Shown one piece after another: positions 46,555-54,715 of a stretch of 64,000 nt of DNA (position 1 is the first letter of the stretch; each line of letters opens with the position of its first letter). The translations under genes were made by a program, and so were the position numbers. The notes under the pieces were generated by a model. It worked only from the letters and a program-made list of their open reading frames with translations, had not been told where the DNA came from and did no database searches. The DNA comes from Daejeonella sp. (GTDB lineage: Bacteria; Bacteroidota; Bacteroidia; Sphingobacteriales; Sphingobacteriaceae), in the NCBI RefSeq assembly GCF_017495225.1, contig NZ_JAFEIG010000020.1, forward strand, positions 1 through 64,000. The letters are read 5' to 3'.

Positions 46555-47532
46555 TTAAGAATGCGCTTTATAAGCTTTAACAGCATCTATTAATTTGGGA
46601 ACTACATCAAATGCATCACCAACAATACCATAATCAGCCACTTTGAAAAATGGTGCTTCTGGATCTTTATTTATCACAACAATAGTTTTTGATGAGCTAA
46701 CACCTGCTAGATGTTGAATGGCACCAGAAATCCCAATGGCAATGTATAAATTCGGACTTACGGCTATTCCTGTTTGACCAACATGCTCTTCGTGAGGTCT
46801 CCAACCAGCATCAGAAATAGGTTTTGAGCATGCTGTTGCTGCTCCAAGTGTTTTTGCAAGCTCTTCAATCATAGCCCAATTTTCTGGTCCTTTCATACCA
46901 CGACCAGCTGAAACGACTAATTCGGCATCAGGTAGAGCAATTTTATCACTAGCTCTCACAATTTCAGAAACCATAGTTCCGAAATCTGAATCGTTCAATT
47001 CAGGAGCAAAATTTTCGACTACAGCTACATCGTTACTTTCATTAATCTGATAAGAATTTGGATTTAATGCAATCACTTTTATTGCTGACGTTAATTCAAC
47101 TGTTGCAAAAGCTTTCCCAGAAAATGCTGTTCTTTTAACGGTGAAGACATTATTTTCAATTTTTGGAAGCTCTACTGCTGCATCAACAAGTCCCGCGCCC
47201 AATTTTACCGCAACACGTGGCGAAAGACCTTTTCCAGTGAACGAATTCGATAAAATTACAACACTTGCACTTTCTTTTTTTGCTGCTTCTGCTATTATTG
47301 ATGCATAAGCTTGGTTTACAAAAGTTTTTAATTGATCATTGCTGACATTTAATATCTTTTTAGCACCATAATTGCCAATATTACTTAAATCAGATTGTTC
47401 AACATTTCCAATGGAAATTGCTATTAAATCTGTGTTTAGCTGCTTTGACACTGCCGCAGCATATGAAACTACTTCAAATGTGGATTTCTTAAATTTACCA
47501 CCTGCATTCTCAACGTATACTAAAACCGACAT
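46555..47532 (-). CDS. etfA: Electron transfer flavoprotein, alpha subunit
   Basis: 325 residues. With EtfB it forms an FAD/AMP heterodimer that carries electrons from acyl-CoA dehydrogenases to ETF-quinone oxidoreductase. The C-terminal FAD domain has VVSAGRGMKGPENW, SDAGWRPHEEHVGQTG, AIGISGAIQHLAGV and VINKDPEAPFFKVADYGIVG. The length is standard. It starts 50 bp after the etfB stop; the gap holds a short inverted repeat CCCTTTTAAAGGG (47547-47559) with no T tract. Confidence 0.96.
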   Translation of the reverse strand: MSVLVYVENAGGKFKKSTFEVVSYAAAVSKQLNTDLIAISIGNVEQSDLSNIGNYGAKKILNVSNDQLKTFVNQAYASIIAEAAKKESASVVILSNSFTGKGLSPRVAVKLGAGLVDAAVELPKIENNVFTVKRTAFSGKAFATVELTSAIKVIALNPNSYQINESNDVAVVENFAPELNDSDFGTMVSEIVRASDKIALPDAELVVSAGRGMKGPENWAMIEELAKTLGAATACSKPISDAGWRPHEEHVGQTGIAVSPNLYIAIGISGAIQHLAGVSSSKTIVVINKDPEAPFFKVADYGIVGDAFDVVPKLIDAVKAYKAHS

Positions 47533-47582
47533 ATTTATAAATTTGGCCCTTTTAAAGGGGGTTAAAATCGATGATCTGTTTA

Positions 47583-48320
47583 TTAAATAACTTTTGCTTC
47601 TGTATGTAAAAGATTAACTAATTTCTCTACTTCATTATCTAAAAGCATGGTAACTGAGCCTCTTGGAGCTGGAACTGAATAGGAGGTGAATTTAACTAAT
47701 TCATCTACCGATACAGCTTCTATCACATCAAGTGTTTTTGTTCTGGCCGACATTATGCCACGCATATTTGGGATTTTAGGCTCTGCCACTCCCTCAGCAC
47801 AGCTAGCTACAAATGGCAAGGAAACATTTAAAATTTCTTTACCACCTTCAATTTCTCGAACTACATTCGCTTTGCTACCATCAATATCTATTTTTTTAAC
47901 AATCGAGATGGAAGGAATGTTTAATAATTCTCCTAACATGGCAGCAATTTGTGAACCATTATAGTCTATTGATTCACGACCAGTTAAGATTAAATCAAAT
48001 CCTTTTTCTTTTGCATAATGCGCTATTTGAGAAGAAACAAAATAAGCGTCTCTAGGAGCCGAATTTACACGAACTGCATCATCAGCACCAATAGCTAGTG
48101 CTTTTCTGATTGTTGGTTCTGAGTTAATATCTCCAACATGAATTACTGTTACAGTCCCTTTACCGTTTTCGGTCAATTCAATCGCTCTTGCTAAAGCAAT
48201 TTCATCATATGGGTTTAATATATATTGAACACCTGTCGTATTGAATTGTGTATTATCACCGCTAAAACTTATTTTTGCTGTTGTATCGGGAACGTTACTT
48301 ATACAAACTAATATTTTCAT
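47583..48320 (-). CDS. etfB: Electron transfer flavoprotein, beta subunit
   Basis: 245 residues from the ATG at 48320. The frame is open to 48374, but the extra 18 residues lie upstream of the promoter and do not match the family start MKILVCISNVPDT. It holds the AMP-binding subunit of the ETF dimer; marks are LNPYDEIALARAIEL, GRESIDYNGSQIAAMLGELL and the docking-loop region LPFVASCAEGVAEPKIPNMR. It is the first gene of the etfB-etfA run. Confidence 0.95.
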   Translation of the reverse strand: MKILVCISNVPDTTAKISFSGDNTQFNTTGVQYILNPYDEIALARAIELTENGKGTVTVIHVGDINSEPTIRKALAIGADDAVRVNSAPRDAYFVSSQIAHYAKEKGFDLILTGRESIDYNGSQIAAMLGELLNIPSISIVKKIDIDGSKANVVREIEGGKEILNVSLPFVASCAEGVAEPKIPNMRGIMSARTKTLDVIEAVSVDELVKFTSYSVPAPRGSVTMLLDNEVEKLVNLLHTEAKVI

Positions 48321-48337
48321 ATAGATTTCTCTTTTTA

Positions 48338-48345
48338 CAAATCTA
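48338..48345 (-). promoter_or_regulatory. -7 box (TAGATTTG) of etfBA
   Basis: An exact TAnnTTTG match on the leftward strand, 17 bp from the etfB ATG at 48320. It forms one arm of an inverted repeat with TAGATTT at 48322-48328, whose rightward reading TAGATTTC is a near-match -7 box for the divergent TPR gene. Confidence 0.55.
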
Positions 48346-48365
48346 CTTAAAAAAGATATAATAAA

Positions 48366-48701
48366 ATGCATCATATACGTTTACAAAAGCTTTTGACTTT
48401 TCTTGAAAATGAGCCTACGGACCCTTTTTTAAAGTATGCATTAGCAACTGAATACATGAGTCAGAATGATTTAGAGAAAGCATTATTTTATTATGATGAT
48501 TTAATGACACAACATCCTGATTATGTAGGTACTTATTATCATGCTGGAAAATTGTATGAACGTTTAGAAAAGAAGCCTGAAGCTATTCTTATTTATCAAA
48601 AAGGCATGCAAATTGCTAGAAAAGCAGGTGATAATCACGCTTTTTCAGAGTTACAAGCAGTTTACAATTCGGCTGTAGGTTTAGATTATGAAGACGATTA
48701 A
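48366..48701 (+). CDS. Small tetratricopeptide-repeat protein
   Basis: 111 residues with two to three TPR helices: DPFLKYALATEYMSQNDLEK, LFYYDDLMTQHPDYVGTYYH and KLYERLEKKPEAILIYQKG follow the A/Y/G spacing of TPR units. It is cytoplasmic, with no signal peptide or membrane helix, and probably a protein-protein adaptor. It is divergent from etfB (45 bp between starts) and 5 bp before the chromate transporter gene, so it is likely co-transcribed with that gene. Function unknown. Confidence 0.8.
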   Translation: MHHIRLQKLLTFLENEPTDPFLKYALATEYMSQNDLEKALFYYDDLMTQHPDYVGTYYHAGKLYERLEKKPEAILIYQKGMQIARKAGDNHAFSELQAVYNSAVGLDYEDD

Positions 48702-48706
48702 ATAAA

Positions 48707-49909
48707 ATGTGGACCAAACGCCAATTGATATTTATTTATGATGTAGTTTGGTTTACACTTACTGCTTTTGGCGGTGCGCAAGCACATTTGGGCTTGATGC
48801 TTAAAAATTTTGTAAGGAAAAGGCAATATATTTCTGAAACTGAACTTCTTGAACTGAATGCTTTAACACAAATACTTCCTGGCCCTTCTTCTACCCAAAC
48901 CCTAATTGGAATTGCTTTTAAAGTAGGGGGATTGCCAATGGCTATTTTTACTTTTTTTATTTGGATAATTCCATCAACTGCATTGATGTGTTTAGCGGTT
49001 TTAAGTTATACGATATTAGGCCAAAAGGAAAAATTCGATAAAGTTTTGGAATATATTCAACCTATAGCAGTTGGAATTGTAGGTTATGCAGCATTTTCAT
49101 TTGCTCAAGCGGTTTTAAAATCACAAATAGCCATTTGGTTAGCATTAGGTTCTTTATTTGCTACTTTAATTTTAAGAAATGCTTATGCTTTTCCAATTTT
49201 AATTTTAGTAGGTGGAATAGTTTCTTCTACCATTCAATCAGCCGCAGAGGAGAATAAGCTCAGATTAAAGTTGTTTTCAAATATTAATCCGAAAAAGATA
49301 GCCTATTTTGTAGGTGTCCTATTATTTTTTGCCGCTTTGGGTGCTCTAATAAATAGGACATCTCCCTTCAGTTTGCCAATTCGTTTGTTTGAAAACTTCT
49401 ATCGGAATGGAATAATGATTTTTGGTGGGGGACAAGTACTGGTACCGTTTATGTATACAGAATTTGTTGAGATGAAGTCTTATTTAGATTCTAATCAATT
49501 TTTATCTGGTTATGCTTTTCAACAAGCTTTACCTGGTCCTACCTTCTCTTTTACTTCTTTTGTTGGTGGGATGACTTTGAAAAATGCAGGTTATAGTATT
49601 TACGGACAAATTATGGGCAGTGTGATTGCTGTTTTAGGAATAAATTTACCTGGATTAATTTTGATTCTTTTTATTGTCCCTTTTTGGAATGATTTAAAGA
49701 AGATTACACGTATTAAAAATTCATTATCAGGTATTAATGCTGTATCTGTTGGTTTTATGATTGCAGCGTTTTTTCTTTTATTAAAGCCAGTAGGTGTTGA
49801 TTTAATATCGATGGTGATAGTAATACTTACTTTCTTATTACTTCAATTCACTAAGATAAAAACTCCATTTATTATTCTATTTGGTGTAATTATAGGTTTT
49901 TTTATCTAG
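48707..49909 (+). CDS. chrA: Chromate transporter (ChrA/CHR family, two-domain)
   Basis: 400 residues with about 10-12 membrane helices and two homologous CHR halves. The first carries FGGAQAHLGLMLKNFV and NALTQILPGPSSTQTLIG; the second carries FGGGQVLVPFMYTEFV and YAFQQALPGPTFSFTSFVGG. The LPGP motifs mark each half. ChrA proteins expel chromate, but many homologues have other anion substrates, so chromate resistance is not assured. It follows the TPR gene by 5 bp and converges with dnaB. Confidence 0.9.
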   Translation: MWTKRQLIFIYDVVWFTLTAFGGAQAHLGLMLKNFVRKRQYISETELLELNALTQILPGPSSTQTLIGIAFKVGGLPMAIFTFFIWIIPSTALMCLAVLSYTILGQKEKFDKVLEYIQPIAVGIVGYAAFSFAQAVLKSQIAIWLALGSLFATLILRNAYAFPILILVGGIVSSTIQSAAEENKLRLKLFSNINPKKIAYFVGVLLFFAALGALINRTSPFSLPIRLFENFYRNGIMIFGGGQVLVPFMYTEFVEMKSYLDSNQFLSGYAFQQALPGPTFSFTSFVGGMTLKNAGYSIYGQIMGSVIAVLGINLPGLILILFIVPFWNDLKKITRIKNSLSGINAVSVGFMIAAFFLLLKPVGVDLISMVIVILTFLLLQFTKIKTPFIILFGVIIGFFI

Positions 49910-49932
49910 GTAATTCGATAAATCAATAAACT

Positions 49933-51498
49933 TTAAAATGGTTGTTCGTCATCCATATCATCCATTCTGGAAGGTCGTATAATGAAGTTGTTGGGTTTTT
50001 CAAAATCGTCTGAAGGTGAAATTCCAGCAAATGGGTTAGGATTATTTCCTGCAGGATTACTAAAATCTTCTTCTAAATCAAGGAATTTAACGAATTTACC
50101 AACAAATCGAAGTGGTACTGTACCTGTCTCTCCATTTCTATGTTTTGCAATAATAACTTCACCTATTCCGATGGTTGATCGACCTTCTTCATCTTCTGTT
50201 AAACCATAATACTCTGGTCGGTAAAGGAATAATACCATATCAGCATCTTGTTCAATTGATCCAGATTCCCTCAAATCCGACAACATTGGCTTTTTACTTC
50301 CTCCAGGACGGTTTTCTACTGCACGACTTAATTGAGATAGAGCAATAACAGGTACGTTTAATTCCTTAGCTACAGATTTTAATGCTCTTGAAATACTACC
50401 TATTTCTTGTTCACGGTTGCCACCTTTTCCATCGCTTTTCCCATGCATCAATTGTAAATAATCGATGATAATCATTTGAATATCGTATTGAGCCTTCAAA
50501 CGCCTACATTTAGCTCTAAATTCAAAAATATTTAAGGCTGGTGTATCATCTATAAATAGGGGAGCTTCTGTTAATTTGCCGATTTTGGAATGAAGTTGCT
50601 GCCATTCCCATTCAGCTAAATGACCTTTTCTAATTTTTTCTTGTTCAATTTCTGTTTCTCCAGAAATAAGACGATTAACAAGCTGAACTGATGACATCTC
50701 CAGTGAAAAGAACACCACAGGCTTATTAAACTGAACAGCCGCATTTCGAGCACAACTCAAAACAAAAGCTGTTTTACCCATTGCTGGTCTTGCTGCTATA
50801 ATTACAAGATCAGAGGGCTGCCATCCAGAGGTTATTCTATCGAGTGCAGTAAAACCAGAAGCAACACCAGTTAATCCATCAACTTTATCTTTTATTTTTT
50901 CGAGATTATCCAATGATTCACGGATGATTTCATCCATTTTCCTAGAATCTCTACGCAAATTGTTTTGTGCTATATCAAATAAATTTTTCTCTGCATGATC
51001 CAAAAGATCGAAAATATCGGTTGTATCTTCATACGACTTACTGATAATTTCTGTAGAAATTCGAATTAGTTCACGCTGAATAAATTTTTGCGAAATTATT
51101 CGGGCATGATATTCAATGTTTGCTGCTGATGCTACGCGATTGGTAAGCTCGGTGATATAATACGCACCTCCAATCATTTCTAAATCACCCTGTTGTCTTA
51201 ATTGAGCTGTAACAGTTAGGATATCAATGGGTGATGACTTTTGAAACAAAAACTGAATAGCTTCAAAGATTTTTTGATGACTATCCTTGTAAAATACTGC
51301 CGGATTTAAAATGTCAATTACAGCTGATAAAGCATCTTTTTCCAACATTAGTGCACCTAGAACTGCTTCTTCTAGATCTATTGCTTGTGGTGGAAGTTTG
51401 CCTAATCCACTAGCCATAGTAGTCAATTTATTTCTGCGATCAGCAGAAAATGTTCCCTTTGTGCCTTTATTGTATTCTTGTTCCTGACCTAAACTCAT
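49933..51498 (-). CDS. dnaB: Replicative DNA helicase DnaB
   Basis: 521 residues. The N-terminal helical collar domain (PPQAIDLEEAVLGALMLEKD onward, about 33-140) is followed by a linker helix and the RecA-like motor domain (about 200-470) with Walker A AARPAMGKTAFVLS, Walker B MIIIDYLQLM, and the DnaB motif LSQLSRAVE. The hexamer unwinds DNA at the replication fork and recruits DnaG primase. A disordered, proline/aspartate-rich tail ends in MDDEQPF. No intein is present. The TACTTTTG box ends 5 bp before the ATG. Confidence 0.97.
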   Translation of the reverse strand: MSLGQEQEYNKGTKGTFSADRRNKLTTMASGLGKLPPQAIDLEEAVLGALMLEKDALSAVIDILNPAVFYKDSHQKIFEAIQFLFQKSSPIDILTVTAQLRQQGDLEMIGGAYYITELTNRVASAANIEYHARIISQKFIQRELIRISTEIISKSYEDTTDIFDLLDHAEKNLFDIAQNNLRRDSRKMDEIIRESLDNLEKIKDKVDGLTGVASGFTALDRITSGWQPSDLVIIAARPAMGKTAFVLSCARNAAVQFNKPVVFFSLEMSSVQLVNRLISGETEIEQEKIRKGHLAEWEWQQLHSKIGKLTEAPLFIDDTPALNIFEFRAKCRRLKAQYDIQMIIIDYLQLMHGKSDGKGGNREQEIGSISRALKSVAKELNVPVIALSQLSRAVENRPGGSKKPMLSDLRESGSIEQDADMVLFLYRPEYYGLTEDEEGRSTIGIGEVIIAKHRNGETGTVPLRFVGKFVKFLDLEEDFSNPAGNNPNPFAGISPSDDFEKPNNFIIRPSRMDDMDDEQPF

Positions 51499-51503
51499 AA
51501 CAA

Positions 51504-51511
51504 CAAAAGTA
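51504..51511 (-). promoter_or_regulatory. -7 box (TACTTTTG) of dnaB
   Basis: An exact TAnnTTTG match on the leftward strand, 5 bp before the ATG at 51498, with a TTG 16 bp further upstream as a possible -33 element. It predicts a leaderless mRNA. Confidence 0.6.
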
Positions 51512-51782
51512 GATAAAAAATAGAGTCCAATTGTTTAAGTTTTTCACACAAAAATATTGAACGATTTATTTCTTGTTAATTGATCGAAAAATTCGACTAT
51601 TTTATAAACATTAAAACAAAAAAATATGTTAATATCTTTAAAAAACTGCCTTTATAGTGGATTAAATCAAGTGTTAATAATTTTTTATCATGTTAATAAA
51701 CCAAAACTACGTGCTAATTATCATACAATTTTATTTGAAAATGGAAATTATATCTACCTTCGCCAATAAATAAAATCATAAA

Positions 51783-52568
51783 ATGAACGGTAGCCCTTTT
51801 AAAAGAAAACGTGAGCATGAAGTCCATGAGTCTAATCAAATGGTATTTGGAATTCGTGCTATTATTGAGGCTATTAAAAGTGGTAAAGAAATAGAGAATT
51901 TGTTCTTACAAAGAGGACTAACCGGTGGGATTATTCTTGAATTGCGTGCCTTGCTGAAAGATCAAGAAATTGGTTTTCAATTGGTTCCAGTTGAAAAATT
52001 AAATCGCTTAACGACTAAAAACCATCAGGGTGCAATAGCTTTTATATCTCCAATTAGTTATGATAAAATAGAAAATATAATTCCCTTGATTTATGAAAGG
52101 GGAGAAGTTCCTTTGATCTTGATACTTGATGGTATTACAGATGTTCGAAATTTTGGAGCTATCGCTAGAACAGCTGAATGTGCGGGTGTTCATGCAATTA
52201 TAGTCCCTGCTAAAGGCTCAGCTCAAATTAACCCAGATGCAATTAAAACCTCTGCAGGTGCTCTCTATAAAATACCTGTATGTAGGCATGAAAGTCTTTT
52301 TAAAACAGCCAAATTTTTACAAGAATCTGGTTTACAATTAGTTGCGTGTACTGAAAAAACTAACGACTTTCTTTACCAGCCTGATTATACCGTTCCAACA
52401 ACCATCATTATGGGCTCAGAAGAAAATGGTATTTCAACTGATTTAATCCGTATTTCAGACCATCTTGCTAAGATTCCTATGTTTGGTGAAATTGAATCAC
52501 TAAACGTGTCAGTCTCAGCTGGTATTCTATTGTATGAAGCTGTTAGGCAAAAGCTAGCTACTAAATAA
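51783..52568 (+). CDS. rlmB: 23S rRNA 2'-O-methyltransferase RlmB-type (TrmH family)
   Basis: 261 residues. The N-terminal L30e-like RNA-binding domain (FGIRAIIEAIKSGKEIENLF, about 20-95) is followed by the SPOUT domain with motif 1 LDGITDVRNFGAIARTAE, motif 2 IIMGSEENGIS and motif 3 KIPMFGEIESLNVSVSAGIL. Methylation of G2251 ribose in 23S rRNA is the known role of RlmB; the two-domain layout supports it over the shorter TrmH-like gene at 7.4 kb. A TACCTTCG near-match to the -7 box lies about 20 bp upstream. The 3' end overlaps manC by 8 bp tail to tail. Confidence 0.92.
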   Translation: MNGSPFKRKREHEVHESNQMVFGIRAIIEAIKSGKEIENLFLQRGLTGGIILELRALLKDQEIGFQLVPVEKLNRLTTKNHQGAIAFISPISYDKIENIIPLIYERGEVPLILILDGITDVRNFGAIARTAECAGVHAIIVPAKGSAQINPDAIKTSAGALYKIPVCRHESLFKTAKFLQESGLQLVACTEKTNDFLYQPDYTVPTTIIMGSEENGISTDLIRISDHLAKIPMFGEIESLNVSVSAGILLYEAVRQKLATK

Positions 52569-53643
52569 ATTCAGTACCAAATCTCTGCTTTACATCAGCA
52601 ACTATTTGCTTGATTTCTTGCTCTTTATCTCTAGGACAAATTAAAATGGTGTTATTTTCTTCTACCACAATAAAATCATGAAGTCCTTGAAGTACGAGTA
52701 GTTTGTCTTTAGAAACATTGACCATACAATTTGAAGAGTCGTACATGATTACCCTTTCGGAAGGTATTACAGCATTTCCAACATAATCCTTTTCAGATAA
52801 ATCATAAATTGATGCCCATGTACCAAGATCAGACCAGCCAAATTCAGCTGGTAAAACATACACATTGTCAGCTTTCTCCATGATTCCATAATCAATCGAA
52901 ATATTTGTACACTGTGAAAATGCTGATTGTACAAATTCGGATTCTTTAGTGGTATTGTACATATTTTCTCCTTCTTTAAAAATATCGTTCATCTCTGGGA
53001 GATGAGCTTCGAAGGAATTTAGAATATTTTTAACAGACCAAACAAAAATGCCTGCATTCCATAGAAAATCGCCACTTTGGACAAATGTTTTAGCGATTTC
53101 TAAATTTGGCTTTTCTGTAAAGGTTTTTACTTTGAAAAAATCTTCGCCAATTTTAGAATTATTGTATTGAATATAGCCATAACCTGTGTCTGGCCTTGAT
53201 GGTTTTATTCCAAGGGTAATTAAACAGTCGTTATTTAATGCTGTGTCTAATGATTTTTTAATACAGCGAGTAAATTCTTCAGGATCCAAAATTAAATGGT
53301 CGGAAGGTGACACTACAATTGCAGCATCCGGGTTTATTCTCCGAATTTTATGACTTCCATAAGCAATACAAGGAGCTGTATTGCGCATAATTGGCTCTGC
53401 AAGGATTTGTGATTGATCAATACCAGGAAGTTGGTCTATCACAAGATTTATATAGTTTTCATTCGTTAAAATGAATATATTCTCTTTTGGAACAATATTT
53501 AAAAATCGTTCAAACGTTTGCTGTATAAGTGTTTTTCCTGTTCCCAAAATATCAATAAATTGTTTGGGATGAGAAGTACGACTTAATGGCCAGAATCTAC
53601 TTCCAATGCCACCTGCCATTATTAGGACGTAATGATTTTTCAT
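52561..53643 (-). CDS. manC: Mannose-1-phosphate guanylyltransferase
   Basis: A 360-residue GDP-mannose pyrophosphorylase that makes GDP-mannose from GTP and mannose-1-phosphate for glycans. Nucleotidyl-transferase signatures are MAGGIGSRFWPLSR (P-loop-like) and HPKQFIDILG; PSDHLILDPEEF, FTEKPNLEIAKTF, FLWNAGIFVW and the metal-site FGWSDLGTWASI follow. It lacks the second, isomerase domain of bifunctional AlgA/ManC proteins. It starts 14 bp after the kdsD stop on the same strand, linking it to an envelope-sugar operon, and could feed the polyprenol-mannose synthase-like enzyme at 25.9 kb. Confidence 0.94.
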   Translation of the reverse strand: MKNHYVLIMAGGIGSRFWPLSRTSHPKQFIDILGTGKTLIQQTFERFLNIVPKENIFILTNENYINLVIDQLPGIDQSQILAEPIMRNTAPCIAYGSHKIRRINPDAAIVVSPSDHLILDPEEFTRCIKKSLDTALNNDCLITLGIKPSRPDTGYGYIQYNNSKIGEDFFKVKTFTEKPNLEIAKTFVQSGDFLWNAGIFVWSVKNILNSFEAHLPEMNDIFKEGENMYNTTKESEFVQSAFSQCTNISIDYGIMEKADNVYVLPAEFGWSDLGTWASIYDLSEKDYVGNAVIPSERVIMYDSSNCMVNVSKDKLLVLQGLHDFIVVEENNTILICPRDKEQEIKQIVADVKQRFGTEFI

Positions 53644-53657
53644 ATTTGCTCTAAATC

Positions 53658-54623
53658 TTAAATTATTCCTTCTTTCAAAAGATCATGAAGGTGTATGAAT
53701 CCCTCAAACTTGCTTTCAGAACCTACAAGTATTTGAGAGATATTGTTAACGCGAAGAATTTCAAGTGCGTTAATGGCAAGTTCGTTCTTATCTATATATT
53801 TTGGAGATTTTGTCATGATGTTAGCTGCCGTTAAACCATCAATATTTAGATTATTATTCAACATTCTACGAATATCACCATCAGTAATAATTCCTCTTAA
53901 TATCCCCTCATCTACAACGGCTACAGCACCAAGTCTATTTCTCGTAATTTCTATAATCACCTCTTTTACAGTTGCAGATGAATTAACAAATGGTTTCTCA
54001 TTTTGTGAGGCCAATGTTCCAACTGTTAAATATAACCGTTTTCCTAAAGACCCTCCAGGATGGTATTTAGCAAAATCGGAACTGCTAAATTCGCGACATT
54101 CAAGTAAACAAACTGCCAAAGCGTCACCCATAGCCAATTGTGCAGTGGTACTGGTTGTAGGAGCTAAATTATGAGGGCATGCTTCAATATCAACAGAAGT
54201 ATCCAGCAACCAATCAGCTTCTTTAGCTAAAAATGAGTTTTTGTCACCTGCCATTGCGACAAGTTTATTTCCTCCTTGTTTCAATAATGGCACTAAAACC
54301 TTAATTTCGGGGGTATTGCCACTTTTTGAAATACAAATTACTAAATCATTTTGTTGAATCATGCCCAAATCGCCGTGTATGGCGTCTGCAGCGTGCATGA
54401 ATATAGCTGGTGTACCTGTAGAATTAAATGTAGCGACAATTTTTTGCGCTATTATTGCACTTTTTCCAATGCCAGTTAATATCACTCTGGCTTTTAGGTA
54501 CAAAATTTGATGTACTATTTCTGAAAAATCATCGTTCAATTGTGTTGAAATTCGATTTATGCCTTCCGCTTCAATTTGAAGCGTCTTTCGTGCTATTTCT
54601 AATATTTCAATCTTATTTTTCAA
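53658..54623 (-). CDS. kdsD: D-arabinose-5-phosphate isomerase (KpsF/GutQ family)
   Basis: 321 residues. The SIS sugar-isomerase domain (about 30-185) shows LTGIGKSAIIAQKIVATFNS, CISKSGNTPEIKVLV and YHPGGSLGKRLYL. Two CBS domains (about 205-321) follow with GIITDGDIRRML and FIHLHDLLKEGII. It converts ribulose-5-phosphate to arabinose-5-phosphate, the substrate of KdsA, whose gene lies 2.3 kb away across the divergent promoter region. The start codon is TTG; no in-frame ATG precedes it. A TATTTTTG box ends 33 bp upstream. Confidence 0.93.
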   Translation of the reverse strand: MKNKIEILEIARKTLQIEAEGINRISTQLNDDFSEIVHQILYLKARVILTGIGKSAIIAQKIVATFNSTGTPAIFMHAADAIHGDLGMIQQNDLVICISKSGNTPEIKVLVPLLKQGGNKLVAMAGDKNSFLAKEADWLLDTSVDIEACPHNLAPTTSTTAQLAMGDALAVCLLECREFSSSDFAKYHPGGSLGKRLYLTVGTLASQNEKPFVNSSATVKEVIIEITRNRLGAVAVVDEGILRGIITDGDIRRMLNNNLNIDGLTAANIMTKSPKYIDKNELAINALEILRVNNISQILVGSESKFEGFIHLHDLLKEGII

Positions 54624-54656
54624 ATGATTTTTTTTTAATAATTATATAATTTACCG

Positions 54657-54664
54657 CAAAAATA
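54657..54664 (-). promoter_or_regulatory. -7 box (TATTTTTG) of kdsD-manC
   Basis: An exact TAnnTTTG match on the leftward strand, 33 bp from the TTG start of kdsD. It sits in the 92-bp gap shared with the divergent recQ-kdsA pair. Confidence 0.45.
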
Positions 54665-54715
54665 TGTTATTTTGAATATTATTATGACCTATTTTCAATT
54701 TTTTCCAGTTAAATA

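Noticed and set aside
47547..47559. CCCTTTTAAAGGG between etfB and etfA as a terminator
   Set aside because: The stem is only six pairs with no T run, and etfB and etfA need to be made together.
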